This document shows, in pieces, positions 1-5,409 of a DNA stretch of 5,409 nt. Made by a program: the position numbers and the translations under genes. The stretch covers positions 1 to 5,409 of the forward strand of contig CAMNGN010000132.1 of assembly GCA_946538475.1 (NCBI GenBank), written 5' to 3'. The number at the start of each line of letters is the position of its first letter. Position 1 is the first letter of the stretch. This DNA is from an uncultured Blautia sp. Its GTDB lineage: Bacteria > Bacillota > Clostridia > Lachnospirales > Lachnospiraceae. Below the pieces are notes generated by a model. That model ran no database searches. It was not told where the DNA came from and saw only the letters and a program-made list of their open reading frames with translations.

Positions 1-414
1 ATGGGTCTTGTGAAAGAATTTAAAGAATTCATCATGAGAGGCAATGTTATGGACCTGGCAGTCGGTGTTATCATCGGCGGTGCGTTCACGGCCATCGTTA
101 CCTCACTCAACGAAGATATCATCACTCCGCTCCTTGGTATCTTCGGCGGCACAGATTTTTCCAATCTGACTGTAAAACTTGGCAGCGGTGAGGCAGCACC
201 GGTCCTTGCATACGGCAACTTCATCACAGCGATCATCAACTTCCTGATCACTGCACTGGTTCTGTTCTTCATCCTTAAGGCGTTCAATACTGCAGCGGCC
301 AAGGTCAAAAAACCGGAAGCTCCGGCGGCTCCGACCACCAAGGTCTGCCCGTATTGCAAGAGCGAGATCCCTGTGGACGCTACAAGATGCGGTCACTGTA
401 CTTCTCAGCTTTAA
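1..414 (+). CDS. mscL: Large-conductance mechanosensitive channel MscL with C-terminal zinc ribbon
   Basis: This encodes a 137-residue inner-membrane channel that, as known for the family, assembles as a homopentamer and opens under membrane tension to release solutes during hypo-osmotic shock. The N-terminus is nearly superimposable on the E. coli protein: an amphipathic helix with KEFKEF (5-10), then MRGNVMDLAVGVIIGG (12-27) starting TM1. The pore-constriction residues correspond to L19 and V23, with G22 between them. TM1 spans about 16-38 and is followed by a periplasmic-side loop (about 46-70). TM2 spans about 72-94 and includes FLITALVLFFILKAF. A short Lys/Pro/Ala linker (101-115) leads to C116-PY-C119 and C130-GH-C133, a CxxC-x10-CxxC zinc ribbon. 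This sits where E. coli MscL has its C-terminal helical bundle (LLTEIRDLL type), which is absent here. The ATG at base 1 aligns with the family start, so the gene is probably complete, but its ribosome binding site lies outside the window. The family call is essentially certain; zinc binding is inferred from cysteine spacing. Confidence 0.97.
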   Translation: MGLVKEFKEFIMRGNVMDLAVGVIIGGAFTAIVTSLNEDIITPLLGIFGGTDFSNLTVKLGSGEAAPVLAYGNFITAIINFLITALVLFFILKAFNTAAAKVKKPEAPAAPTTKVCPYCKSEIPVDATRCGHCTSQL

Positions 415-442
415 TATTATTCAGATACTGTTGATTGTTAAT

Positions 443-480
443 CGGCTGCAAATACCTGTCAATGTATTTGCAGCCGTTTT
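443..480 (+). terminator. Intrinsic (rho-independent) terminator after mscL
   Basis: A perfect 13-bp inverted repeat, CGGCTGCAAATAC (443-455) and its complement (464-476), encloses an 8-base loop and is followed directly by TTTT (477-480). It lies 28 bases after the mscL stop codon. The T-run is short, but the stem is long and closed by a G+C-rich base. The bases on the far side of the stem are not a T-run when read on the minus strand, so it should act on + strand transcripts only. It probably separates mscL from uvrB. Confidence 0.9.
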
Positions 481-491
481 CATCATATAAA
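463..491 (+). promoter_or_regulatory. Weak candidate promoter for uvrB
   Basis: TATAAA (486-491) is a good -10 match and would start transcription near 498, ahead of the uvrB ribosome binding site. The hexamer 17 bases upstream (TGTATT, 463-468) is a poor -35 and lies inside the terminator stem. No extended -10 TGn is present. uvrB needs some promoter if the preceding terminator is efficient, and this is the best candidate in the gap. Read-through from mscL is the alternative. I saw no LexA-type GAAC...GTTC palindrome in 415-537. Confidence 0.3.
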
Positions 492-526
492 TATCCATCG
501 GGCATTCTGCCGGGTGAATTGGAAAG

Positions 527-532
527 AAAGGA
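527..532 (+). promoter_or_regulatory. Ribosome binding site that fixes the uvrB start
   Basis: AAAGGA lies five bases upstream of the ATG at 538 and is the only good Shine-Dalgarno match near the gene's beginning. The longer in-frame GTG start at 514 lies upstream of this site and would add eight residues not seen in UvrB homologues, so the ATG at 538 is preferred. Confidence 0.8.
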
Positions 533-537
533 CACAG

Positions 538-2520
538 ATGGACGCATTCAGACTGCATTCCGAATATCAGCCTACCGGCGACCAGCCTCAGGCGATCGAA
601 AAGCTGGTACAGGGCTTTCGTGAAGGGAACCAGTGTCAGACGCTCCTGGGCGTGACGGGCTCCGGAAAAACTTTTACGATGGCGAATGTCATTCAGGCGT
701 TAAATAAGCCGACTCTTGTTCTGGCCCACAATAAGACGCTGGCTGCGCAGCTTTACGGGGAGTTCAAAGAGTTTTTTCCCGAGAACGCGGTGGAGTATTT
801 TGTTTCTTATTATGATTATTATCAGCCCGAGGCCTATGTGCCTTCTACCGATACATATATTGCGAAGGATTCTTCTATCAATGATGAGATCGATAAGCTC
901 AGGCTGTCCGCCACGGCGGCTCTTTCCGAGCGGCGCGATGTGATCATCGTGTCTTCGGTCTCCTGTATTTACGGCATCGGTTCGCCCAAGGACTTTCAGG
1001 AGATGATGATCTCGCTCAGGCCGGGCATGGAGAAGGACCGCGATCAGGTGATCAGGGAGCTCATCGATATCCAGTATACCAGAAACGAGATGGACTTTCA
1101 CCGCGGCACCTTCCGTGTGCATGGGGATGTGCTGGATATTTTTCCGGCCAACTATTCGGAGGATGCGATCCGTGTGGAGTTCTTTGGGGATGAGATCGAC
1201 CGGATCACCGAGATCGATGTGCTGACGGGGCAGGTGAAGAAGGTGTGTATGCACGCCGGTATTTTCCCGGCTTCGCATTATGTGGTGCCTGCCGAGCAGA
1301 TCAGGAAGGCGGCGGAGGAGATCACCGAGGAGCTGAAACAGCAGGTCGATTATTTTAAGGGCGAGGATAAGCTTCTGGAGGCGCAGCGTATCGCCGAGCG
1401 GACCAACTTTGACATTGAGATGCTGAAGGAGACCGGCTTTTGTTCGGGGATCGAGAATTATACCAGGTATCTGTCGGGGCTTCAGCCCGGAGAGCCGCCG
1501 TATACGCTCATGGATTACTTTGGCGATGATTTTCTTCTTATTATTGATGAGTCACATAAGACTATTCCTCAGGTCGGCGCCATGTATTCCGGAAACCTGA
1601 GCCGTAAACGGACGCTCGTCGATTATGGTTTCCGCCTGCCGTCGGCGCTGGACAACCGGCCGCTTTCTTTCGAGGAGTTCGAGCAGAAGATCGACCAGGT
1701 GATGTTTGTCTCGGCGACCCCGGGGGAGTACGAGGAGCAGAATGAGCTGCTGAGGGCGGAGCAGATCATCAGGCCGACGGGGCTGCTGGACCCGAAGGTG
1801 GATGTGCGGCCCGTCACCGGGCAGATCGACGATCTGATCGGGGAGATCAACAAGGAGACGGAGAAGAAGAACAAGGTGCTCGTCACCACGCTCACCAAGC
1901 GGATGGCGGAGGACCTCACGCAGTATCTGAAGGACGTGGGTATACGGGTGCGTTATCTGCACTCCGATATCGATACCCTGGAGCGGGCCGAGATCATCCG
2001 GGACATGCGTCTGGATGTTTTTGATGTGCTTGTGGGTATCAATCTTTTGAGAGAGGGACTTGATATTCCTGAAATTTCTTTGGTTGCGATATTGGATGCG
2101 GACAAGGAAGGGTTCCTTCGTTCGGAGACTTCGCTCATTCAGACGATCGGCCGTGCTGCCCGAAACAGCGAGGGGCATGTGGTCATGTACGCGGACATGA
2201 TGACCGAGTCCATGCAGAAGGCCATCGATGAGACAAACCGAAGGCGGGAGCTGCAGCAGGAGTACAACAAGGAGCATAATATCACTCCAACCACGATCAG
2301 GAAGGCGGTCAGGGATCTTATTGCGGTATCGAAGGCAGTGGCCGAGACCGAGGCGCGGCTTGAGAAGGATCCCGAGTCCATGGACAAGAAGGAACTGGAG
2401 AAGCTGATCCGCGATGTGGAGAAGCAGATGCGGGCGGCTGCCGCGGACCTTAACTTTGAGCAGGCTGCGGAGCTGCGTGATAAGATGCTGGAGCTGAAGA
2501 AGAATCTGGCGGATATGTGA
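538..2520 (+). CDS. uvrB: UvrABC system protein B (excinuclease subunit, DNA helicase)
   Basis: UvrB is the damage-verification subunit of bacterial nucleotide excision repair. UvrA loads it on DNA; it opens the helix around a lesion and recruits UvrC for dual incision. The protein has 660 residues, a normal length. Visible elements, in order, are: the N-terminal YQPTGDQPQAI (10-20); Walker A GVTGSGKT (38-45); and the Tyr-rich damage-probing beta-hairpin starting YYDYYQPEAYVP (91-102). These are followed by the UvrA-binding domain (roughly 150-250), Walker B DESH (337-340), SATP (392-395), YLHSDIDTLER (473-483), motif V GINLLREGLDIPE (500-512) and motif VI QTIGRAAR (535-542). A C-terminal UVR domain (about 617-656, with LNFEQAAELRDKM) contacts UvrC. 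All key residues are intact, with no frameshift. The next gene is not uvrA, a frequent partner in Firmicutes. Base composition is uneven: AT-rich patches lie over conserved motifs in an otherwise G+C-rich gene. The identification is certain. Confidence 0.99.
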   Translation: MDAFRLHSEYQPTGDQPQAIEKLVQGFREGNQCQTLLGVTGSGKTFTMANVIQALNKPTLVLAHNKTLAAQLYGEFKEFFPENAVEYFVSYYDYYQPEAYVPSTDTYIAKDSSINDEIDKLRLSATAALSERRDVIIVSSVSCIYGIGSPKDFQEMMISLRPGMEKDRDQVIRELIDIQYTRNEMDFHRGTFRVHGDVLDIFPANYSEDAIRVEFFGDEIDRITEIDVLTGQVKKVCMHAGIFPASHYVVPAEQIRKAAEEITEELKQQVDYFKGEDKLLEAQRIAERTNFDIEMLKETGFCSGIENYTRYLSGLQPGEPPYTLMDYFGDDFLLIIDESHKTIPQVGAMYSGNLSRKRTLVDYGFRLPSALDNRPLSFEEFEQKIDQVMFVSATPGEYEEQNELLRAEQIIRPTGLLDPKVDVRPVTGQIDDLIGEINKETEKKNKVLVTTLTKRMAEDLTQYLKDVGIRVRYLHSDIDTLERAEIIRDMRLDVFDVLVGINLLREGLDIPEISLVAILDADKEGFLRSETSLIQTIGRAARNSEGHVVMYADMMTESMQKAIDETNRRRELQQEYNKEHNITPTTIRKAVRDLIAVSKAVAETEARLEKDPESMDKKELEKLIRDVEKQMRAAAADLNFEQAAELRDKMLELKKNLADM

Positions 2521-2571
2521 GATTTTGGGGAAAGGTTCAATACATTTGCCGGTTTTGGATGCCTGTGAAGG

Positions 2572-2601
2572 TTGACTTGATACCGCAATATTCCATATAA
2601 T
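2572..2601 (+). promoter_or_regulatory. Sigma-A promoter for the LRR protein gene
   Basis: TTGACT (2572-2577) and TATAAT (2596-2601) are separated by 18 bases. This gives five of six matches at -35 and a perfect -10, which makes it the strongest promoter in the window. Transcription would start around 2608, leaving a leader of about 90 bases before the start codon at 2700. It sits 52 bases after the uvrB stop, which indicates that the third gene has its own transcription unit. I see no convincing intrinsic terminator between the uvrB stop and this promoter. Confidence 0.85.
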
Positions 2602-2617
2602 AATGATATAGATACAC

Positions 2618-2641
2618 CCGCGTCAGAAAGCTTCTGAGCGG
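2618..2641 (+). promoter_or_regulatory. Stem-loop near the 5' end of the LRR gene leader
   Basis: CCGC (2618-2621) pairs with GCGG (2638-2641), and TCAGAA (2623-2628) pairs with TTCTGA (2632-2637). The two helices stack with one bulged G (2622) and close on a three-base AGC loop, giving ten pairs. No T-run follows, so it is not a terminator. It would lie about ten bases from the predicted transcript start, a position typical of 5' mRNA-stabilising hairpins. It could also be a protein or DNA operator palindrome. The function is inferred, but the pairing is visible. Confidence 0.5.
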
Positions 2642-2680
2642 CAGACCAAAATGTAACCGCGTGACGACCAAAGTTTTTGG

Positions 2681-2687
2681 AAAGGAG
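2681..2687 (+). promoter_or_regulatory. Ribosome binding site deciding the LRR protein start
   Basis: AAAGGAG, continuing as ATGA with a single mismatch to an extended AAAGGAGGTGA-type site, lies 12 bases from its GGAG to the ATG at 2700. An ATG at 2688 abuts the site and a GTG at 2661 precedes it, so neither is a likely start. The ATG at 2700 also places a standard Lys-Lys signal peptide at the very N-terminus. Confidence 0.8.
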
Positions 2688-2699
2688 ATGACCCGAAAC

Positions 2700-2777
2700 A
2701 TGAAGAAGCAAAATGTCAGGTGGGCTGCAGCCCGGATCCTTGTGCTCAGCCTTGTGTTCAGCTCATTTGCAGGGGCT
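2700..2777 (+). other. Sec signal peptide of the LRR protein
   Basis: Residues 1-26 have a basic n-region (MKKQNVR), then, after a short Trp/Ala/Arg stretch, a hydrophobic core (ILVLSLVFSSF) and an A-G-A cleavage motif before Glu27. The mature protein would begin directly with the acidic linker. No lipobox cysteine is present, so it is not a lipoprotein. Confidence 0.85.
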
Positions 2778-5402
2778 GAGCTTGTCGACCCGGCGGAGAG
2801 TGCACCGGCTGAAAGCAGCGCGGAGCTTGCGGAGGATGAGTATACCTTGCCCTCGATCGACCCGGCAGCTGTATCGGAATCTGTTGAAACAGTTCCCGGA
2901 GATATCGCTGCAGAAACCGAAACAGCAGGAGAAGTTTTGGGAGAGACTGTACAGGCTCCCGATACAGCTGCTGAGACAGTCGAAAGTGGAGGGAGCATCG
3001 ATATTCAGGACGAGTCTGCTGTTGTTCCCGAAACCTTCGAAGAGGAAGAGGCGATCTCTGAAGATCTTTTTGCGGACGAGGCTGCTTCTTACGAGACCGA
3101 ACTCTCCGAAGATGAACTTCTGCCGGATGACGGTGTGATCTCTTTGGAGGAGGAACTGCTGCCGCAGGACGAATTGACGGAAGATGAGGAAGAGGCAGAA
3201 GAAACCGGGAATGAAGAGGAGGAACTTCTGACCGATGCCGATGAGCTTGAAGACCCCGAGGCGGTCGGTGCCGGCGGAAAGTGCGGCTCCACCGTTAATT
3301 GGTCACTCAGCGCAGGCAAACTTACCATTTCCGGTACAGGAGAAATGTATAATTACAGTTATTACGACGGAGCAGGTACAAATACCCCGCCGTGGTACGA
3401 TGACCGTAGTTCGATAAAAGAGGTTGAGATCAAATCCGGAGTGACGAGGATCGGTCTGGGAGCCTTTTTGAACCATGAAAACCTGACAAAAGTTACTATC
3501 GCAAGTACTGTAGAGTCGATAGGCCCCGCCGCGTTTAACAGATGTGCGCTTCTTGATAATGTGACGATCCCCAACTCGGTGACCAAAATGGAAGGACAGT
3601 GCTTTTATGGATGCACATCACTGAAAAGCATAACGATTCCCGGAAATATTCAGCTTGTTCATGGTGCGCAGTTTTCGTTTTGTACATCCCTGAAGACTGT
3701 AACGATCAAAGCCGGCAGCAATAAAGAGCTTCCGTACAGTATGTTCAGTAACTGTTCAAGCCTTACTTCGGTTTCCATACCGGATAATATCGAAGTGATC
3801 GGACCCTACTGCTTTGTAAACTGTTCTTCTCTCAGCAGCATAACACTGCCTCCGCATCTCAGAAGGATCGATCCCTGGGCATTTGGCGGCACTAAGCTGA
3901 CACAGGCTGTGTTAAACTCCGGAATGGAGCGTGTGGGATCTTTTGCGTTTGCCGGATGCAGATCGCTTAATTATATCAAATTCCCGGTCAGTGATACGGT
4001 TGAACTTCAGTCAGCCATGTTCGCAGGCAATACTTCATTGACTGAAGTATCTTTTAATCCCGGTATTTCCGTTATCACACCAAATATGTTCAACAGTTGT
4101 ACGTCACTCTCTTCAGTCTCTATGCCGATGAGCGGTGTTACAGATATAGAGTACAGTTCTTTTTATAACTGTAAGGCTCTGAAGAAGATCGATATGCCGT
4201 ACAGCCTGAAACGGATCGGCGCCGGTGCATTTGATGATTCCGGCCTTGAGACGATCTGTTTCTTCGGAGATGCTCCTTCGGTCACGAAGGTGCAGAAAAA
4301 CTCGTGGATGGTAAATATGACAGAGTGTCCGTTAAATCCGAATCTCAGTCTTTCCTATACAAAAGTGTTTACGAATGTGAAGGGGTTTGCGTTCTATCCG
4401 AAGAACAATTCTACCTGGACAGAAGAAAAGAGGAAGGCATACGGCGGAGACATCATCTGGACGCCCTGGGAACAGGGAAACAGAAATGCCTATGGCGACC
4501 GGATACTCTCCAAGATGAGTTTTGAGAAGGATGGCAAGGCTATCCGCGGATATGCCGACGGAACGCAGAAAAATGTCACGTTCTATCATCCGGTCACAAG
4601 AAAGCTGAGCAAGACTGTGTTCACGTATAACGGGAAAGATCAAAGACCCGAAGTGATACTGAAAACCGTGGGCGGCAACGATATCGCCAAAAAGTATTAC
4701 ACGGTCACATATCCTTCGTCCTCCAAAAACCCCGGCACCTATACCGTCACGGTCAGGCTGAAAGGCGCTTACGCTTACGGCACGGTTAAGCTGCAGTACA
4801 AGATCGTGCTGAATAAGTCGAAGATCACCGCACTTTATAATTCCGATAATGGAATAGATGTAAGGTGGAATAAGGTTAACGGAGCAACAGGTTATAAAGT
4901 ATTCCGGAAACGTCCGGGAGAAGGTGCTAAAATGTTTGCACTGATCAAGAACGGCAATACGGTTCAGTGCTTTGATACGGCTGTGAAGACCGGAAACTGG
5001 GGAAAGACATTCAGATATTATGTGAGACCGGTCAACGGAAGCTATGTCGGAGACGCATGCGATGAAGCCGTTGTGAGAAGAGTTGCCAAGATGAAGTTTA
5101 CTTCATATAAGAGCAGCGCCGCAGGAGCGGTCAGCCTTAAGTGGGCAGTCGCGCAGGGCACGAATCATGCGGACGGGTACGAGGTCCAGTACGCTTACAG
5201 TAATGCAGATCTGCTCGGGATGACCGGGACTTTTGCAAAGGTGACGGTGAGCGGGAAGAATAATCTGTCGCGGACGATCAAGAGTCTGAAGAGCGGAAAG
5301 ACCTGTTACCTTCGCATCCGCGCGTATGCGTTTAATACCGAAGCGAAGAACAGTAAGTCATACAGTAAGTACAGCGATATCGTTTCGGTAAAGATCAAAT
5401 AG
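2700..5402 (+). CDS. Secreted BspA-like leucine-rich-repeat protein with Ig-like and Fn3-like C-terminal domains
   Basis: This encodes a 900-residue exported protein of the BspA/TpLRR (LRR_5) type. Family members are surface or secreted proteins, some of which bind host matrix proteins or other bacteria; the ligand here is unknown. Order of parts: signal peptide (1-26, likely cleavage after AGA); a very acidic linker (27-193, 60 Asp/Glu and no Lys, Arg or His); and an entry segment with NWSLSAGKLTISGTGEM (200-216). Twelve repeats of 22-24 residues follow (237-514), typically with SLxxVxIP, then an IG and an F..C. A partial repeat (515-528) and a capping segment ending NNSTWTEEKRKAYGGDIIW (569-587) close the LRR domain. 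After that come an Ig-like beta domain (about 625-703) and two Fn3-like domains (about 706-796 and 797-900). No LPxTG motif, SLH domain, choline-binding repeat or C-terminal membrane segment is seen, so the mode of surface retention is unclear. The gene has its own promoter and leader. The LRR class is secure; the C-terminal domain names are less certain, and no enzymatic motif is visible. Confidence 0.92.
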   Translation: MKKQNVRWAAARILVLSLVFSSFAGAELVDPAESAPAESSAELAEDEYTLPSIDPAAVSESVETVPGDIAAETETAGEVLGETVQAPDTAAETVESGGSIDIQDESAVVPETFEEEEAISEDLFADEAASYETELSEDELLPDDGVISLEEELLPQDELTEDEEEAEETGNEEEELLTDADELEDPEAVGAGGKCGSTVNWSLSAGKLTISGTGEMYNYSYYDGAGTNTPPWYDDRSSIKEVEIKSGVTRIGLGAFLNHENLTKVTIASTVESIGPAAFNRCALLDNVTIPNSVTKMEGQCFYGCTSLKSITIPGNIQLVHGAQFSFCTSLKTVTIKAGSNKELPYSMFSNCSSLTSVSIPDNIEVIGPYCFVNCSSLSSITLPPHLRRIDPWAFGGTKLTQAVLNSGMERVGSFAFAGCRSLNYIKFPVSDTVELQSAMFAGNTSLTEVSFNPGISVITPNMFNSCTSLSSVSMPMSGVTDIEYSSFYNCKALKKIDMPYSLKRIGAGAFDDSGLETICFFGDAPSVTKVQKNSWMVNMTECPLNPNLSLSYTKVFTNVKGFAFYPKNNSTWTEEKRKAYGGDIIWTPWEQGNRNAYGDRILSKMSFEKDGKAIRGYADGTQKNVTFYHPVTRKLSKTVFTYNGKDQRPEVILKTVGGNDIAKKYYTVTYPSSSKNPGTYTVTVRLKGAYAYGTVKLQYKIVLNKSKITALYNSDNGIDVRWNKVNGATGYKVFRKRPGEGAKMFALIKNGNTVQCFDTAVKTGNWGKTFRYYVRPVNGSYVGDACDEAVVRRVAKMKFTSYKSSAAGAVSLKWAVAQGTNHADGYEVQYAYSNADLLGMTGTFAKVTVSGKNNLSRTIKSLKSGKTCYLRIRAYAFNTEAKNSKSYSKYSDIVSVKIK
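2778..3278 (+). other. Acidic, low-complexity linker with no basic residues
   Basis: Residues 27-193 are rich in Glu, Asp, Ala, Ser, Thr and Val. I count 60 acidic residues and no Lys, Arg or His, with the densest acid between 114 and 187 (for example EDEEEAEETGNEEEE, 161-175). Aromatic residues are almost absent. The segment is probably disordered and keeps the LRR domain away from its N-terminus, or binds cations. The Ser-rich reading frame on the opposite strand here is only the complement of these Glu codons. Confidence 0.85.
3408..4283 (+). repeat. Array of twelve BspA-type leucine-rich repeats plus a partial one
   Basis: Protein-level tandem repeats of mostly 23 residues begin at residues 237, 261, 284, 307, 330, 354, 377, 399, 422, 446, 469 and 493, with a partial repeat at 515. 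Most units start with (S/N)L, carry a V/I-x-I-P strand, and end with an aromatic residue and a Cys just before the next unit (NRC, YGC, FSC, SNC, VNC, AGC, NSC, YNC). The units are diverged at the DNA level, so the array is old and should be stable rather than slipping. Repeats 5, 9 and 11 carry one extra residue. Confidence 0.9.
4572..5399 (+). other. Ig-like domain followed by two Fn3-like domains
   Basis: Residues about 625-703 resemble the beta-sandwich modules common in clostridial surface proteins, with FTYNGKDQRPEV followed by YYTVTYPSSSKNPGTYTVTV. Residues 706-796 carry the Fn3-like pattern IDVRWNKVNGATGYKVFRK, and 797-900 carry a second one (VSLKWAVAQGTNHADGYEVQ, then LRIRAYAF). Fn3-like modules in bacteria are usually spacers or binding domains. 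From residue 591 to the end I count about 53 Lys/Arg against about 20 Asp/Glu, so this third is strongly basic, the reverse of the N-terminal linker. Domain boundaries are approximate. Confidence 0.7.
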
Positions 5403-5409
5403 GAATAAT

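Noticed and set aside
514..537. Longer GTG start for uvrB adding eight residues (MNWKERTQ)
   Set aside because: It lies upstream of the only good ribosome binding site (527-532), has no site of its own, and extends beyond the usual UvrB N-terminus.
415..537. LexA/SOS operator upstream of uvrB
   Set aside because: SOS control is common for uvrB, so I looked for GAAC...GTTC and CGAAC-type palindromes and found none in this gap.
435..623. 62-codon + strand frame starting within the mscL-uvrB gap
   Set aside because: It starts just before the terminator stem, runs through it and overlaps the beginning of uvrB in another frame, with no ribosome binding site or family resemblance.
2661..2699. Earlier GTG (2661) or ATG (2688) starts for the LRR protein
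   Set aside because: The ribosome binding site at 2681-2687 lies after the GTG and abuts the ATG at 2688. Only the ATG at 2700 gives proper spacing and a signal peptide beginning MKKQ.
700..2711. Several minus-strand and alternate-frame reading frames of 60-241 codons across uvrB
   Set aside because: They all overlap the certain uvrB frame, have unusual compositions (His/Arg/Leu or Ser-rich) and resemble no protein family. They are shadows of the G+C-rich codons.
3089..3328. Minus-strand Ser-rich reading frame opposite the acidic linker
   Set aside because: The serine runs are just the complement of Glu/Asp codons in the real gene. There is no ribosome binding site and no recognisable domain.
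3408..4283. CRISPR-like or DNA-level tandem repeat array
   Set aside because: The periodicity of about 69 bases is at the protein level (leucine-rich repeats). The DNA units are too diverged and lie in an open coding frame.

Overview
The window carries three complete protein genes, all on the + strand: mscL (mechanosensitive channel), uvrB (excision repair helicase) and a 900-residue secreted BspA-type leucine-rich-repeat protein. The source is most likely an anaerobic Firmicute of class Clostridia, plausibly a Lachnospiraceae gut or rumen commensal. This rests on the Gram-positive style of UvrB, AGG-type ribosome binding sites, a consensus sigma-A promoter, moderate G+C content, and an MscL with a C-terminal zinc ribbon. 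It also rests on a BspA-like LRR protein ending in Ig-like and Fn3-like modules. The taxonomic call is inference from memory of these families, not from a search.

Layout: mscL (1-414) begins at the first base of the window, so its upstream control is not visible. It is followed by a strong intrinsic terminator with a perfect 13-bp stem (443-480). uvrB (538-2520) has a good ribosome binding site but only a weak promoter candidate squeezed against that terminator. The 179-base gap after uvrB (2521-2699) holds no terminator that I can see. It does hold a near-consensus sigma-A promoter (2572-2601), a leader hairpin (2618-2641) and a strong ribosome binding site for the third gene (2700-5402). 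The last seven bases (5403-5409) are empty.

The genes do not form an obvious pathway. mscL is an osmotic-shock safety valve in the membrane, uvrB is cytoplasmic DNA repair, and the third gene encodes an exported surface or secreted protein with its own promoter. The arrangement looks like separate transcription units that happen to be adjacent.

I found no clear evidence of an undescribed multi-gene system, mobile element, CRISPR array or RNA gene. The points most worth a second look are the zinc ribbon that replaces the usual C-terminal helix of MscL, the extreme charge polarity of the LRR protein (167 residues with no basic residue, then a basic C-terminal third), its lack of a recognisable wall anchor, and its structured leader. 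Patchy base composition inside uvrB is a further minor point.
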